Shown: in pieces, positions 30,701 to 39,654 of the stretch
Position numbering within the stretch: position 1 is the stretch's first letter
How the letters are laid out: every line of letters begins with the position of its first letter
Assembly: GCA_014378485.1 (NCBI GenBank)
Contig: JACMNO010000030.1
Coordinates: 1-64,000, forward strand
DNA length: 64,000 bases
From: Bacteroidia bacterium
GTDB taxonomy: Bacteria > Bacteroidota > Bacteroidia > B-17B0 > Aurantibacillaceae
Direction of reading: 5' to 3'
Notes under the pieces: generated by a model
Database searches by the model: none
Seen by the model: only the letters and a program-made list of their open reading frames with translations
Told to the model about the DNA's origin: nothing
Translations under genes and position numbers: made by a program

Positions 30701-33700
30701 AACATGCAAAGAACGGTCACTCCCACAAGCTGCGCCACATGTGCCGGCTGCATTTCCGTTTTCCATAGCACTCACAAAAAATTCATTTGCTTCAGGATCA
30801 TTTGTTCCCATAGCAGTTGTGGCCCACGCTCCGTTTGTACCTGTATAAGCTGAGGCCAGGTTACCCTGGTTACACCCTGCTCCAAAATCTTCTGTCCAAA
30901 ATACAACAGTGGTAGTTCCGCTGCCACAGCTCGCTGCAGTTGTCGCAGTAATAATAGCAGATACTGCTGAGGTTGGTTGTGTGATAGTTAGTGTTCCTGA
31001 ACCCGCACAAAGGTTAACGTCCTTAACGTTTATCGTATAAGTTCCGGCACCTAAAGTTGTTTGGCTTGCACCTGTTAAATTTCCGGGAGTCCAGGTGTAT
31101 GAATATGGTCCTGTTCCTCCACTTGCATTAACAGTGGCAGTTCCTGTGTTTGCACCAAAGCAATTCACATTGGTTTGCGATGTCACAGAAAGAGCTGGCC
31201 CGCCGGATGTTGAAATATTAGCAACCGCTGTTATAAAACAGCCTTTGTTATCTGTAACTGTTACTGTATTATTTCCCGCACTTAAATTTGAAACACCGGG
31301 CGTTGTACCGCCTGATGGCGCCCAGTTATAGGTATAACCAGCTGTTCCGCCGCTGGTTGTTACTGTAGCGCCTCCGGTACTAGAACCGCAACCTGCAGCT
31401 GTAGTAGAGGAAATCACCGCATTTAATGCAGAAGTTGGTTGTGTGATTGTTAAAATTCCTGTTCCTGTACATAAATTCGCATCTTTAATGGCTATGGTAT
31501 AGGTTCCCGCCGCTAAAGCTGATTGACTAGCTCCGTTTAAATTTCCGGGAGACCATGTATATGTATAAGGCCCAACGCCACCACTTGTGTTGACACTAGC
31601 GGTTCCCGTACTGGCACCAAAGCAGTTCACATTAGTTTGAGATGTAACTGCTAAGGTTAGTGTAGGACAAGCTGTTGTTGTACATGCCGGAATAGAAGCA
31701 AGCGTGTTAAACGTATACGTGATGCCGCTGGACAGATCCTTCACTTTTATAGGAAATACTGTGGAAGAAGGCGCAGCTACCGTAATCCCTGATGCTGTCC
31801 AGGTTGGAACAGTTACCCCTGGACATAAAAAAGAACAAGTTCCTCCAAAACAACCGCTACAATTAAGGGAAGTAGTTGTACTTGCCCAAGTGTAAGTGCT
31901 TGCCCCTCCAATAACAGTTAATGACCCTGAATTAATGCAAAGTGATACTGTTCCACAAGAAGAAACAGTTATGGTTGTTGTTCCAACACCGCAGGCCAAA
32001 CTATATGTGATCACATGTGAACCCACGCCGGCGGTGGCTGGATTAAATGTTCCGGTTGCACCATTTGTAATTCCGGTTCCACTCCATGCACCTCCTACAG
32101 TGGCTGCTGTTAAGTTAAAGGCCGAGGCAGTGGTGCAAACGTTAGTAGGTTGACAAATATTAGCATCGCAGCAGGTAAGTGATAAAGTACTTCCAGCCGT
32201 TAATGACGATATTAATTGTACATAACCCGTGCGGCTTGCCGTACCTGAATTTCCTGTTGATCCGCAGGCAATTACATCACCCCCGGCGCTCACATGAACA
32301 TCGTAAACATTAAATGGAACAGCAGCGGTTGCCAATTGAACTAAAGCAGGACTAAATTTAGTTACCGCATTGGTTGATCCCACATAAATGTTGCCGGCAG
32401 CATCGATATCTATACCGCTACAGCTTACCACTTTTTGACCAAGGCTTGTTGTAGCAGCTCCACCAGGTATAGCAACAGATGATATAATAGAAGCATTACC
32501 TAAAGAACGTTTAAATAAAGTAGTACCATTATGTGTATACACAAAGTTTATGTCGGCACGGATCGCCATGATCCCGGTATTGTCATTTCTATAATTTTCA
32601 CATTTATAAGAAAAGCCATGGGTGCTGGTTGTTTTGAATAAACCCGAACTGCTGCCACATGAGCTTAAATTTTGATTAATAAAACCTATGGAATCAAGTG
32701 TTAAAAAATAATATTTTCCATTCCCACAGGATGTTATCGATCTGACTTCCTGTATGCTTGGAGGGAATCCAAATGCGGATCCATAAGCAACTATTTTTGT
32801 AGTAAGCACAGCGCCGTTAGTTGTGTTGATGTCAAAAATGGCTCCTCTTAAATTATCTGTACCACCAACAATTAATTTTGTCTGATCGCAATTAAAAGCA
32901 ATGTTCCAGTATTCTAGCAATGAGCCCCCACCTACGCTCCATTGAAGCGCTCCAGCAGTATTTACTTTTTGGATGCCTGGAGATGTACCATTGGTCACAT
33001 AAGAATTTCCAACATTATCTGTGGCAAAAGTCCCAAGCCACGAAGTAGTATCATAAGGTGTATTATAGGTCCATTGAATGGCACCCGCGGAATTATATTT
33101 TAATAATTGTAATGGTGTTACGCCCCCTATGATATAAACATTACCGGCACCATCTCTTTCACATTCCCACACACAGTCCCAGTTGCTTGCAAAGGCAGGC
33201 GTTTGTGTCCACGGATCAATAACTACTGTTTTTGTATTGTCATAATTATCTAACTGGAAAGAAATCGTTTTTCCAGTTTTAATAAACGTTGAAGTAATCA
33301 CAGATGACGAATTCCCTTGGTAAAATGTTAAAGGTGCATGATCGATAATGTCGCCAAACTTGGTATCAATATATGCGTCGCCGTTGTTTTTTAAAGTCAC
33401 ATGGCTGTTGTAGACCATCTTCACTAAAGAAGGATCAGCTCCAGGATGGAGGGTAAGGGAATATTTTAAGCCGTCTTTTTCTGAGAACACATAGTCGATA
33501 TCAATATTTGGATAGATGTTTTTGTATGTGATTTTTTTAAAGCCTTTTATATTGGTTGCATTCTTATATTCTCCATTACTTTGTTTAAAATAATAACTGT
33601 GATAATCGGATGTTAACTCACTTGATTCTAATTCCACGTCTGAGCTCGCATTCTGCCATAGCATGGTTACCTGATCTGATTTTACTTTTAACTCATGTTC

Positions 33701-34057
33701 TTCCTTTTCGAAGCGGGCATGGGATTCAGGATCGTTAAATTCTTCACGGCGTTCTCTTTCCATTTCACGCTCGTCTTTCTTTTTTTTAGTGGATTCCAGA
33801 AAGGAATAGCTAATTCCTTTTTTAGTGAAATATATTTTGGTGCCTCCGTGATCTACTGCAAAGAGCACTTCAGATGGATTTCCGAATGAAGCGGGAATAA
33901 TGAACTGCCCTTTGTTTTCAATAAAGGATTTCTGATATTCAAACTTTTTGGCCCAGGATGAACTGCTATTGCTGACTCCTTGGGCAATTAATAATACAGG
34001 GTTTAAAAACAATGCACCAAGAATAATTGATGAAAAATAACGTAAAATTGAATTCAT
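27722..34057 (-). CDS. Giant SprB-repeat adhesin-like protein with CHU_C C-terminal domain (T9SS type)
   Basis: Repeated 'SQTNVNCFGASTGTATVNASGGTGPYSYTWTPGNLTGASQTTLSAGTYTI' units; C-terminal 'IPSAFSPNDDGQNDMLFVMGNCIKNMEFVIFDRWGEKVF...GWDGTFNGKK'. Confidence 0.95.
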   Translation of the reverse strand: MNSILRYFSSIILGALFLNPVLLIAQGVSNSSSSWAKKFEYQKSFIENKGQFIIPASFGNPSEVLFAVDHGGTKIYFTKKGISYSFLESTKKKKDEREMERERREEFNDPESHARFEKEEHELKVKSDQVTMLWQNASSDVELESSELTSDYHSYYFKQSNGEYKNATNIKGFKKITYKNIYPNIDIDYVFSEKDGLKYSLTLHPGADPSLVKMVYNSHVTLKNNGDAYIDTKFGDIIDHAPLTFYQGNSSSVITSTFIKTGKTISFQLDNYDNTKTVVIDPWTQTPAFASNWDCVWECERDGAGNVYIIGGVTPLQLLKYNSAGAIQWTYNTPYDTTSWLGTFATDNVGNSYVTNGTSPGIQKVNTAGALQWSVGGGSLLEYWNIAFNCDQTKLIVGGTDNLRGAIFDINTTNGAVLTTKIVAYGSAFGFPPSIQEVRSITSCGNGKYYFLTLDSIGFINQNLSSCGSSSGLFKTTSTHGFSYKCENYRNDNTGIMAIRADINFVYTHNGTTLFKRSLGNASIISSVAIPGGAATTSLGQKVVSCSGIDIDAAGNIYVGSTNAVTKFSPALVQLATAAVPFNVYDVHVSAGGDVIACGSTGNSGTASRTGYVQLISSLTAGSTLSLTCCDANICQPTNVCTTASAFNLTAATVGGAWSGTGITNGATGTFNPATAGVGSHVITYSLACGVGTTTITVSSCGTVSLCINSGSLTVIGGASTYTWASTTTSLNCSGCFGGTCSFLCPGVTVPTWTASGITVAAPSSTVFPIKVKDLSSGITYTFNTLASIPACTTTACPTLTLAVTSQTNVNCFGASTGTASVNTSGGVGPYTYTWSPGNLNGASQSALAAGTYTIAIKDANLCTGTGILTITQPTSALNAVISSTTAAGCGSSTGGATVTTSGGTAGYTYNWAPSGGTTPGVSNLSAGNNTVTVTDNKGCFITAVANISTSGGPALSVTSQTNVNCFGANTGTATVNASGGTGPYSYTWTPGNLTGASQTTLGAGTYTINVKDVNLCAGSGTLTITQPTSAVSAIITATTAASCGSGTTTVVFWTEDFGAGCNQGNLASAYTGTNGAWATTAMGTNDPEANEFFVSAMENGNAAGTCGAACGSDRSLHVGNVAAPILGLTADNGAAYNAGGACGTFFCVATDRRAESPSINCAGQSNITLNFNYLEFGDAANDDASLFYFNGTVWAPLFNLSKTLCCGGATCNGSLQALWTAYNISLPASANNNPNVKIGFRWVNNDDGVGTDPSFAVDDITLTTAGGAGGTGGATVTANGGTPGYNYSWSPSGGSTAGVTGLNAGNNTVTVTDATGCIATAVANITSTGGPTLSVTSQTNVNCFGASTGTATVNGSGGTGPYSYTWTPGNLTGASQTTLSAGIYTINVSDGNSCVGSGTLSITQPTAAASAVISATSAAGCGASTGGATVTASGGTPSYTFSWVPSGGTTAGVSNLASGGNTVTVTDSKGCTVTAVANITTAGGPTLSVTSQTNVNCFGANTGTATVNAGGGTGPYSYTWSPGNLSGAGQSALSAGTYTINVTDGSLCAGSGTVLITQPVASLSGVFSNTIAGGCGASNGSASVTPSGGTGPYTYSWGPNGGSASSASNLASGMNSVLITDTKGCSLTLSLTLNSTSGPTLSIVSQTNVNCFGASTGTATVNASGGTGPFTYTWMPGNLSGASNSALAAGVYTINASNSAACIGSGTLSITQPTVGLSALISNSPTGCGTSVGSATVNAGGGTPSYTYSWSSPGGSATTISNLSAGNYSVTVTDSKGCQTTSVTTINSSAGGPTLSISSQTNLNCNGASNGAAAINASGPGGPFTYTWSPLGGNATSASGLSAGVYTVFVGYGTSCVNTITVSISQPAAINLSLTTTPASCGAFDGTATVLATGGNGALSILWSVNSNNATVGGLSAGVYSVVVTDASSCSVSSICVVSSSGTLGVNAGGSTTIYSGESTGITANVPSGSTVVWSPSVSLSCSTCVSSIASPTITTTYTVTASSGGCTGVDTVTIFVDIKCGELFIPSAFSPNDDGQNDMLFVMGNCIKNMEFVIFDRWGEKVFVSNDPAFGWDGTFNGKKLDPAAFAFYLKATVDGKDVVQKGSISIVK
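28641..31623 (-). repeat. Intragenic tandem SprB-type repeats, 462-nt (154-codon) period
   Basis: Homologous anchors (CAATT/CAGTTCAC-like, encoding the conserved NVNCFG) at 28641, 29103, 29565, 30027, 31161, 31623; spacings 462, 462, 462, 1134, 462. Confidence 0.9.
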
Positions 34058-34270
34058 GCTATAAAAGTTAAAATTAGACTAAAAACAAAGATCAAAAAAT
34101 TCCTATCGGAAACTTAGGGGGCTGACCCCTTAATTAAACATATTCAGGACGTAAAACAGCGATTAAAACTTTTGAGTTTATTAAGCTGTTGCAAAAGTTC
34201 GTAATTATAAATGAGATATGCAAAAAAAAGAAGATAAATCAGGAAATCTCATCCAAATTAGTACAAAATA

Positions 34271-34297
34271 AAAAATGCACCACATGGGTGCATTTTT
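34271..34297. terminator. Intrinsic terminator downstream of TonB-dependent receptor
   Basis: AAAAATGCACC ACATG GGTGCATTTTT, perfect 11-bp stem. Confidence 0.85.
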
Positions 34298-34317
34298 AAC
34301 TTACACATAAACAAAAA

Positions 34318-36735
34318 TTACATTTTGTACCTCAGGCTCACAATCACGTTTCTTCCGGCAGCATTGATGCCACTTGCAAAAACACGGTAACGATTGTCAG
34401 TTATGTTTTCGCATGCTAGATTTAAACGTAATGCCTTTGTTAAATTAACTCCTAGCCTGATATTTAAAGTAAACCAACCGGGCATATAACCCAATACTTT
34501 ATCAGCGGAATATGCCGCATTATCTTCTCCGCTTGGACTATAATCATTTGTTGCTTTTTTACCATTATAACGTACAAAAAATTCGCCATCAACGCTTTTA
34601 CCTTTATATAGTATACTGGTTTGTCCAAACAATGGAGCGATGTGATCTAATGGAACAACTGTGTCGTTTTTAGCATCAATATAACGCCCATAGGTATAAT
34701 TCAGTACACTTTTAAAAGACACATTAGAATTAAAATCAAATTGCACACCGCCGTTTAAACCATATATATAGGCTCGGTCAACGTTTTGAGTTGCCTGTAC
34801 CTTGCTTTTTGTGCCATTATACATGGCCGAATCATTACCGTTTAATTTAAAATCTTTAATCACAAGGGCATTGGTTAAGTTGGTATAATAACCAGTCAGG
34901 TCAAACTTATAACGACCCTGAACCACTTTACTTAAGTTCAGTTCAAAATTATAGGTGTATTCAGGTTTTAACTCTGGGTTTGGTACTATGACAGTGCTTC
35001 CTGAGCTTTCAAAAACTTTACTCATATCATCTACATTTGGAGAACGAAAGCCGGTACTGGTTAACAGACTTACTTTATAATCATCCTCAGACTTCCATGT
35101 AAAACCTAAATTACCTGTAAGCGCCTGATTTTTTTGCTGCGCTTTGGTAAATGGAAACTTATAGAAGGTAGTATCCTTAAAGTTACAGGTTAAGTTTGTG
35201 TTTGTAAAACGCAGACCATCTGTTATTATAAAATTTTTATTTACTTCCCAGGCATGTGAAAGGTAAATAGCTGTTGTTGACATTTTACTGCCGCCATCTG
35301 CGTAGCGGGTGTCAGCAGGTAGCTCTGCGTTGGTATTAATGTCTTTAAATTTCGCTACTGAATTCACATTATTATTTGTAATTTCCAGACCATAACGTAG
35401 TTCGTGTTTTTCCGCCAGTACTTTATAAATATCTATGTTGGCAGATAGAACGGCAACGTCTTCCATTTGTATTTTTCGGTTTGTATTTTGAAACCTGCGC
35501 GTAATGCGTTCCTGATTGATTTTTTGATAGGCCAAAATAACCTTTATGTTATCAGAAACTATTGTTTTTTTATCAAAATTTAGTGTATAGGCAGCTAGCA
35601 AACGGTTTTGCGGACCATAACCGTTTTCTGCAAATTTTAATTTACCCCCAGAATAATCTCCCGCCAATCTATCATATCTTGGTACGAAGGAGGAAGTGCT
35701 GAGTTGAAAATTTAAATTATGCGTTAAGTGTTCGCCGGTTTTAATCATAAAGCGCTGCATAAGATCTATTTGTTTATAAGCAGTACCAGTTTGCAGGTTA
35801 TTATTATTTGTTTTAACCATGCTATCACGGTTATCAAAACGTTTTACGTAATAGTTTCTATCCCATGTGTTTGTATAGCCTGATAATTTTGTGGAACCAC
35901 TCATTAAATCACCAAAATCTGAGAATGTAATATTAGTAAGTGAAGCGAATCTCTTCCAACCTAAATTAAAATCAAGGTGCCCTGTTTTTTCCTGAGCAGC
36001 TGAAGCAAACCTTAAAAGACTGTTTGCTTTTACCAGCATTTTATCATCAGGGCTGAACTGTGCATTTTTGGTATAAAAGTGCATAACACCGCCCAACGCA
36101 TCGCTCCCATAAATGGTAGAAGAAGGACCAAAAAGAACTTCAGCACGTTCCAACATGTTGGGGTCAATTGTCATAACGTCCTGCAAGTGTCCTCCACGGT
36201 AAATAGCATTGTTCATTCGTACACCGTCCACAACCAAAAGCACTTTATTTGCTTCAAAGCCCCTTAATCCTGGACTTCCACCGCCTGCCTGACTTTTTTG
36301 AAGAAATACTTGACCGGTGTTTTGCAATAGGTCGCCACTGGTAGCAGGGTTGGAAAATTCAATATCCTTTTGTTTAATAATTGCAATTTGGTAAGGAACA
36401 TCAATTTTAGATTCGGCCTTGCGATTCGCTGAAAAGATAACTTCATCTAAATTTACAGTCTTAGCTGTCAAATCAACTGAAGCATCATTGCCTTCGAAGA
36501 TCATTACTTTTTGGGTAGCATACCCAAATTGGTAAATAAAGAGTGAATCTTCTTTTTGCAAGGAAGAAACAACCGCTTTCCCTTTTATATCTGTTTTGAC
36601 CTGCATGTTGTTCTTATCCAGGATCACTACATCGGGTAACGGTTCTCGAGAAGATTTATCCCTAATGGTTATTGTTTGTGCCTGCGATAATAAGGATAGC
36701 CCGATGAACAAAATAAGTAGATTGTTTTTTTTCAT
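34318..36735 (-). CDS. TonB-dependent outer-membrane receptor with carboxypeptidase-like N-terminal domain
   Basis: 'SGDLLQNTGQVFLQKSQAGGGSPGLRGFEANKVLLVVDGVRMNNAIYRGGHLQDVMTIDPNMLERAEVLFGPSSTIYGSDALGGVMHF' plug; C-terminal '...CENITDNRYRVFASGINAAGRNVIVSLRYKM'. Confidence 0.95.
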   Translation of the reverse strand: MKKNNLLILFIGLSLLSQAQTITIRDKSSREPLPDVVILDKNNMQVKTDIKGKAVVSSLQKEDSLFIYQFGYATQKVMIFEGNDASVDLTAKTVNLDEVIFSANRKAESKIDVPYQIAIIKQKDIEFSNPATSGDLLQNTGQVFLQKSQAGGGSPGLRGFEANKVLLVVDGVRMNNAIYRGGHLQDVMTIDPNMLERAEVLFGPSSTIYGSDALGGVMHFYTKNAQFSPDDKMLVKANSLLRFASAAQEKTGHLDFNLGWKRFASLTNITFSDFGDLMSGSTKLSGYTNTWDRNYYVKRFDNRDSMVKTNNNNLQTGTAYKQIDLMQRFMIKTGEHLTHNLNFQLSTSSFVPRYDRLAGDYSGGKLKFAENGYGPQNRLLAAYTLNFDKKTIVSDNIKVILAYQKINQERITRRFQNTNRKIQMEDVAVLSANIDIYKVLAEKHELRYGLEITNNNVNSVAKFKDINTNAELPADTRYADGGSKMSTTAIYLSHAWEVNKNFIITDGLRFTNTNLTCNFKDTTFYKFPFTKAQQKNQALTGNLGFTWKSEDDYKVSLLTSTGFRSPNVDDMSKVFESSGSTVIVPNPELKPEYTYNFELNLSKVVQGRYKFDLTGYYTNLTNALVIKDFKLNGNDSAMYNGTKSKVQATQNVDRAYIYGLNGGVQFDFNSNVSFKSVLNYTYGRYIDAKNDTVVPLDHIAPLFGQTSILYKGKSVDGEFFVRYNGKKATNDYSPSGEDNAAYSADKVLGYMPGWFTLNIRLGVNLTKALRLNLACENITDNRYRVFASGINAAGRNVIVSLRYKM

Positions 36736-36826
36736 AGAATTTTATATAATAAATATTAATAAATATCAGCATGATTACAAGGAAAATTTAGTCCTGGCAT
36801 GCAATGGGAAATAAATAAAAAGAAAA

Positions 36827-37369
36827 TTATAGTGTAAAGTCTGGCGGGGGAGTTTCCTGTGCAAGAAAAACTGTAGATATTAGAAATGAATCTGTATAAT
36901 AGGATTGAGGGCGGAGAAAGCAAGTTATACCAAGATCAAAATCTGCTTGACATATAACGCACTTTAGAGAAAAAAAACTCTTTAAGTTATGAAAAGGATT
37001 TTTGGAAGACTCACGAGTATTTATATTAAACAGTTCGGCAAATTGTTTTTTTAGTGATGTTTCCTGTGTATCAGAAACGGCTACCAGGGCTATTTTTAAG
37101 CCTCTATTTTCAATTCTTATGATATCATATAAAACCCCTTTATATATAACTTCTCTATTTTCATCTTCCCATATTATATTGCATGAGTTGGTATATAATT
37201 CGCTCGGATTGATTAGGAGAACAGCAGTTGATATTTTTTTCTGATTAGCAAAAGTAAACGATTTAAATTCTTTTTTATAAGAATTAAGATAACATTTGTG
37301 AATTAGGTAACCAGCCGCAGAAAACACGGTAATTAAGATAAAACAACATATGATACTTATTTTTTTCAA
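36827..37369 (-). CDS. Hypothetical membrane-anchored/secreted protein upstream of the TonB receptor
   Basis: 180-aa ORF with N-terminal hydrophobic segment; codirectional with and 92 nt upstream of the receptor. Confidence 0.6.
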   Translation of the reverse strand: MKKISIICCFILITVFSAAGYLIHKCYLNSYKKEFKSFTFANQKKISTAVLLINPSELYTNSCNIIWEDENREVIYKGVLYDIIRIENRGLKIALVAVSDTQETSLKKQFAELFNINTRESSKNPFHNLKSFFSLKCVICQADFDLGITCFLRPQSYYTDSFLISTVFLAQETPPPDFTL

Positions 37370-37669
37370 GGCTTAGATTCTATCTTTATAAATTTAAAGA
37401 TAGGGTAAAAGTCTGAAAAAACAAGCGCTATATAAAGTGGGGCTGCCCAATATATTCCTGTTTTTTATTTTGACTTGGTATCGGCGGCCTTACAATGTCT
37501 ATAATGAACAACTCCCGCTTGTGACGGCTAATACATGTTTAAAGTGCATTTTTAAAGAGGACAATAACGATTGTGCATATTCTTTATATTATTGTAAGCG
37601 AAATTTAGCGAAGTTAGAAATGAAAAAATGATTGCTCGGGACAGTTCAGAGGTCTGAGAAAAAACATTA

Positions 37670-39595
37670 TTAATCCTGTAACTCCATCCAACGTGTTGTC
37701 TTCTCTTCAATCTGAAAAGAAATAGCTGTAAACTCTCCTGACAGTTTTTCAATTTCCTTAACATCAGAAATACCACTGGCCAACAATTTTTCTATTTCTG
37801 CTTTCCTGCTTTCTAATTGTGGTAACTCTGCGTCTATAGTTTCCAATTCTTTTTGTTCTTTGAACGATAACTTTCTTTTTTCTGATGATGGTTTTTCACT
37901 AATGGACTCTGTTGGTTTTGGAGTAGCTGTAGCAATCTTCTGATCCTTCTCACTTAAAACTTTTTGTTCCTTCGCCAACTCCTCTTCTTCTGCTTCCGAA
38001 TCATATTTCCATTGGCGGTATTCACTATAATTGCCTGGGAAATCTTTTACAACCCCATTTCCTTCAAAAGCAAATACATGATCTACCAATCGATCTAAAA
38101 AATAACGATCATGGGAAACTATCAAAACGCAACCTTGAAAATCCAATAAAAATTGCTCCAATGTTTGGAGTGTTATAATATCCAGATCATTAGTAGGTTC
38201 ATCCAAAATTAAAAAATTAGGATTTCTGACTAGTACCGTGAGTAAATATAATCTGCGTTTTTCTCCACCGCTTAATTTGCTGACATGACCGTATTGTACT
38301 TCAGGAGCAAAATTAAAGCGGGTTAATAATCCTGATGCACTTAAGGAAGTTCCATTAGCTAAAGGAATAAACTCTGCAATGTCCTTCACAACTTCAATCA
38401 CGCGTTTATCGTCTGCTACCTGTATTCCTTTTTGAGAATAGTACCCAAATACAATTGTGTCACCAACCATTACTGTACCACTATCCGGTGGTTCAAGACC
38501 CTGTAACATATTGATGAATGTACTCTTGCCAATTCCATTAGGGCCAACAATGCCTATTTTTTCTCCTTTAATAAACGTGTAGGTGAACGGTTCCATGATC
38601 TTCTTTTCGCCAAAAGCTTTTTTCAAATCACGGACTTCAAGGATTTTACTACCAATCCGTTCAACTTTAACACTTAACTCGATCTTTTTATCAACGCTCT
38701 TTTTTCTTGCTTTTGCTTCCACATCATAAAACGCATCTACTCGTGATTTTGATTTGGTAGTTCGGGCTCTTGGCTGTTTGCGCACCCATTCCAATTCTCG
38801 ACGATATAAATTTTTTGCTTTTTCCAATTCTGAAGCCTGCATCATTTCTCGCTCCGCTTTTTTTTCCATGTAGTAAGCAAACTTCCCTTTGTATTCGTAT
38901 AAGGAGTGGTTATCAATTTCAATAATACGGTCGCACACTTCATCTAAGAAATAACGGTCATGGGTTACCAATAAAATACTTTTTTTATAGCTCCTTAAAT
39001 AATCTTCCAACCATTCAATAACGGTTACATCTAAATGATTGGTTGGCTCATCCATAATCAACAGATCAGGTTCATTTAAAATAACCTGTGCCAAAGCCAA
39101 ACGTTTTTTTTGTCCGCCACTTAATGTGCTCACTTTTTGTTGCTGATCATCTAACCCTAAATTAGCGCACACTAACATGATTTGTGTTTCCACATTCCAT
39201 GCTTCCAGATCATTCATTTTGTTGGTCAGAATGTCCAGTTGTTTTTCTGTTTTATCTGTTGGATTGGCATAATGACTTTCAACCAAATGATTATAATCAA
39301 TGGCTGTTTTTACCATTTCACTATCGCCGGCATAAATTGCCTGTTCAATTGTGTGGTCTTCATTCAGCACCGGTTCCTGGCTTAGAAAAGAAATACGGAG
39401 TTCTTTTCTAAAAGCGATATCACCACTATCAGGAATTTCGATTCCCTGAAGAATTTTAAAAAGTGTGGATTTACCTGAACCGTTTTTTGCGATTAACGCA
39501 ACCTTGTCGCCATAATTAATACCGAAATTAATATTCTTAAAAAGTACTTTATCACCGAAACTTTTACTTAATTGATTTACTGAAAGAAGATTCAT
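37670..39595 (-). CDS. ABC-F family ATP-binding protein (Uup-like)
   Basis: Two ABC cassettes: 'LIAKNGSGKSTLFKIL', 'LSGGQKKRLALAQVIL', 'LLIMDEPTNHLD' and 'IVGPNGIGKSTFINML', 'LSGGEKRRLYLL', 'FLILDEPTNDLD'. Confidence 0.94.
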   Translation of the reverse strand: MNLLSVNQLSKSFGDKVLFKNINFGINYGDKVALIAKNGSGKSTLFKILQGIEIPDSGDIAFRKELRISFLSQEPVLNEDHTIEQAIYAGDSEMVKTAIDYNHLVESHYANPTDKTEKQLDILTNKMNDLEAWNVETQIMLVCANLGLDDQQQKVSTLSGGQKKRLALAQVILNEPDLLIMDEPTNHLDVTVIEWLEDYLRSYKKSILLVTHDRYFLDEVCDRIIEIDNHSLYEYKGKFAYYMEKKAEREMMQASELEKAKNLYRRELEWVRKQPRARTTKSKSRVDAFYDVEAKARKKSVDKKIELSVKVERIGSKILEVRDLKKAFGEKKIMEPFTYTFIKGEKIGIVGPNGIGKSTFINMLQGLEPPDSGTVMVGDTIVFGYYSQKGIQVADDKRVIEVVKDIAEFIPLANGTSLSASGLLTRFNFAPEVQYGHVSKLSGGEKRRLYLLTVLVRNPNFLILDEPTNDLDIITLQTLEQFLLDFQGCVLIVSHDRYFLDRLVDHVFAFEGNGVVKDFPGNYSEYRQWKYDSEAEEEELAKEQKVLSEKDQKIATATPKPTESISEKPSSEKRKLSFKEQKELETIDAELPQLESRKAEIEKLLASGISDVKEIEKLSGEFTAISFQIEEKTTRWMELQD

Positions 39596-39620
39596 TTATT
39601 TTTTTTTATTTAAGAGAACG

Positions 39621-39645
39621 CCCTTCGACTCCGCTCAGGGTGACA
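39621..39645. repeat. REP-like intergenic palindromic element
   Basis: CCCTTCGACTCCGCTCAGGGTGACA in the gap between two CDSs; CCCT...AGGG arms; resembles an intergenic motif recurrent in Bacteroidota genomes. Confidence 0.5.
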
Positions 39646-39654
39646 TGTATAAGA

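Noticed and set aside
28641-31623. Regularly spaced near-identical DNA segments resembling a CRISPR-like array
   Set aside because: Period is 462 nt and in-frame within a coding gene; repeats encode SprB-type protein modules.
28011-32153. Several plus-strand ORFs (e.g. 28011..28298, 29550..29906, 31896..32153) opposite the SprB-repeat gene
   Set aside because: They are antisense shadows of the Thr/Ser/Gly-rich repeats; they recur with the repeat period and match no recognisable protein.
34112-34133. GGGG...CCCC hairpin upstream of the giant SprB-repeat gene
   Set aside because: Short (4-5 bp) stem; no additional evidence for a riboswitch or attenuator.
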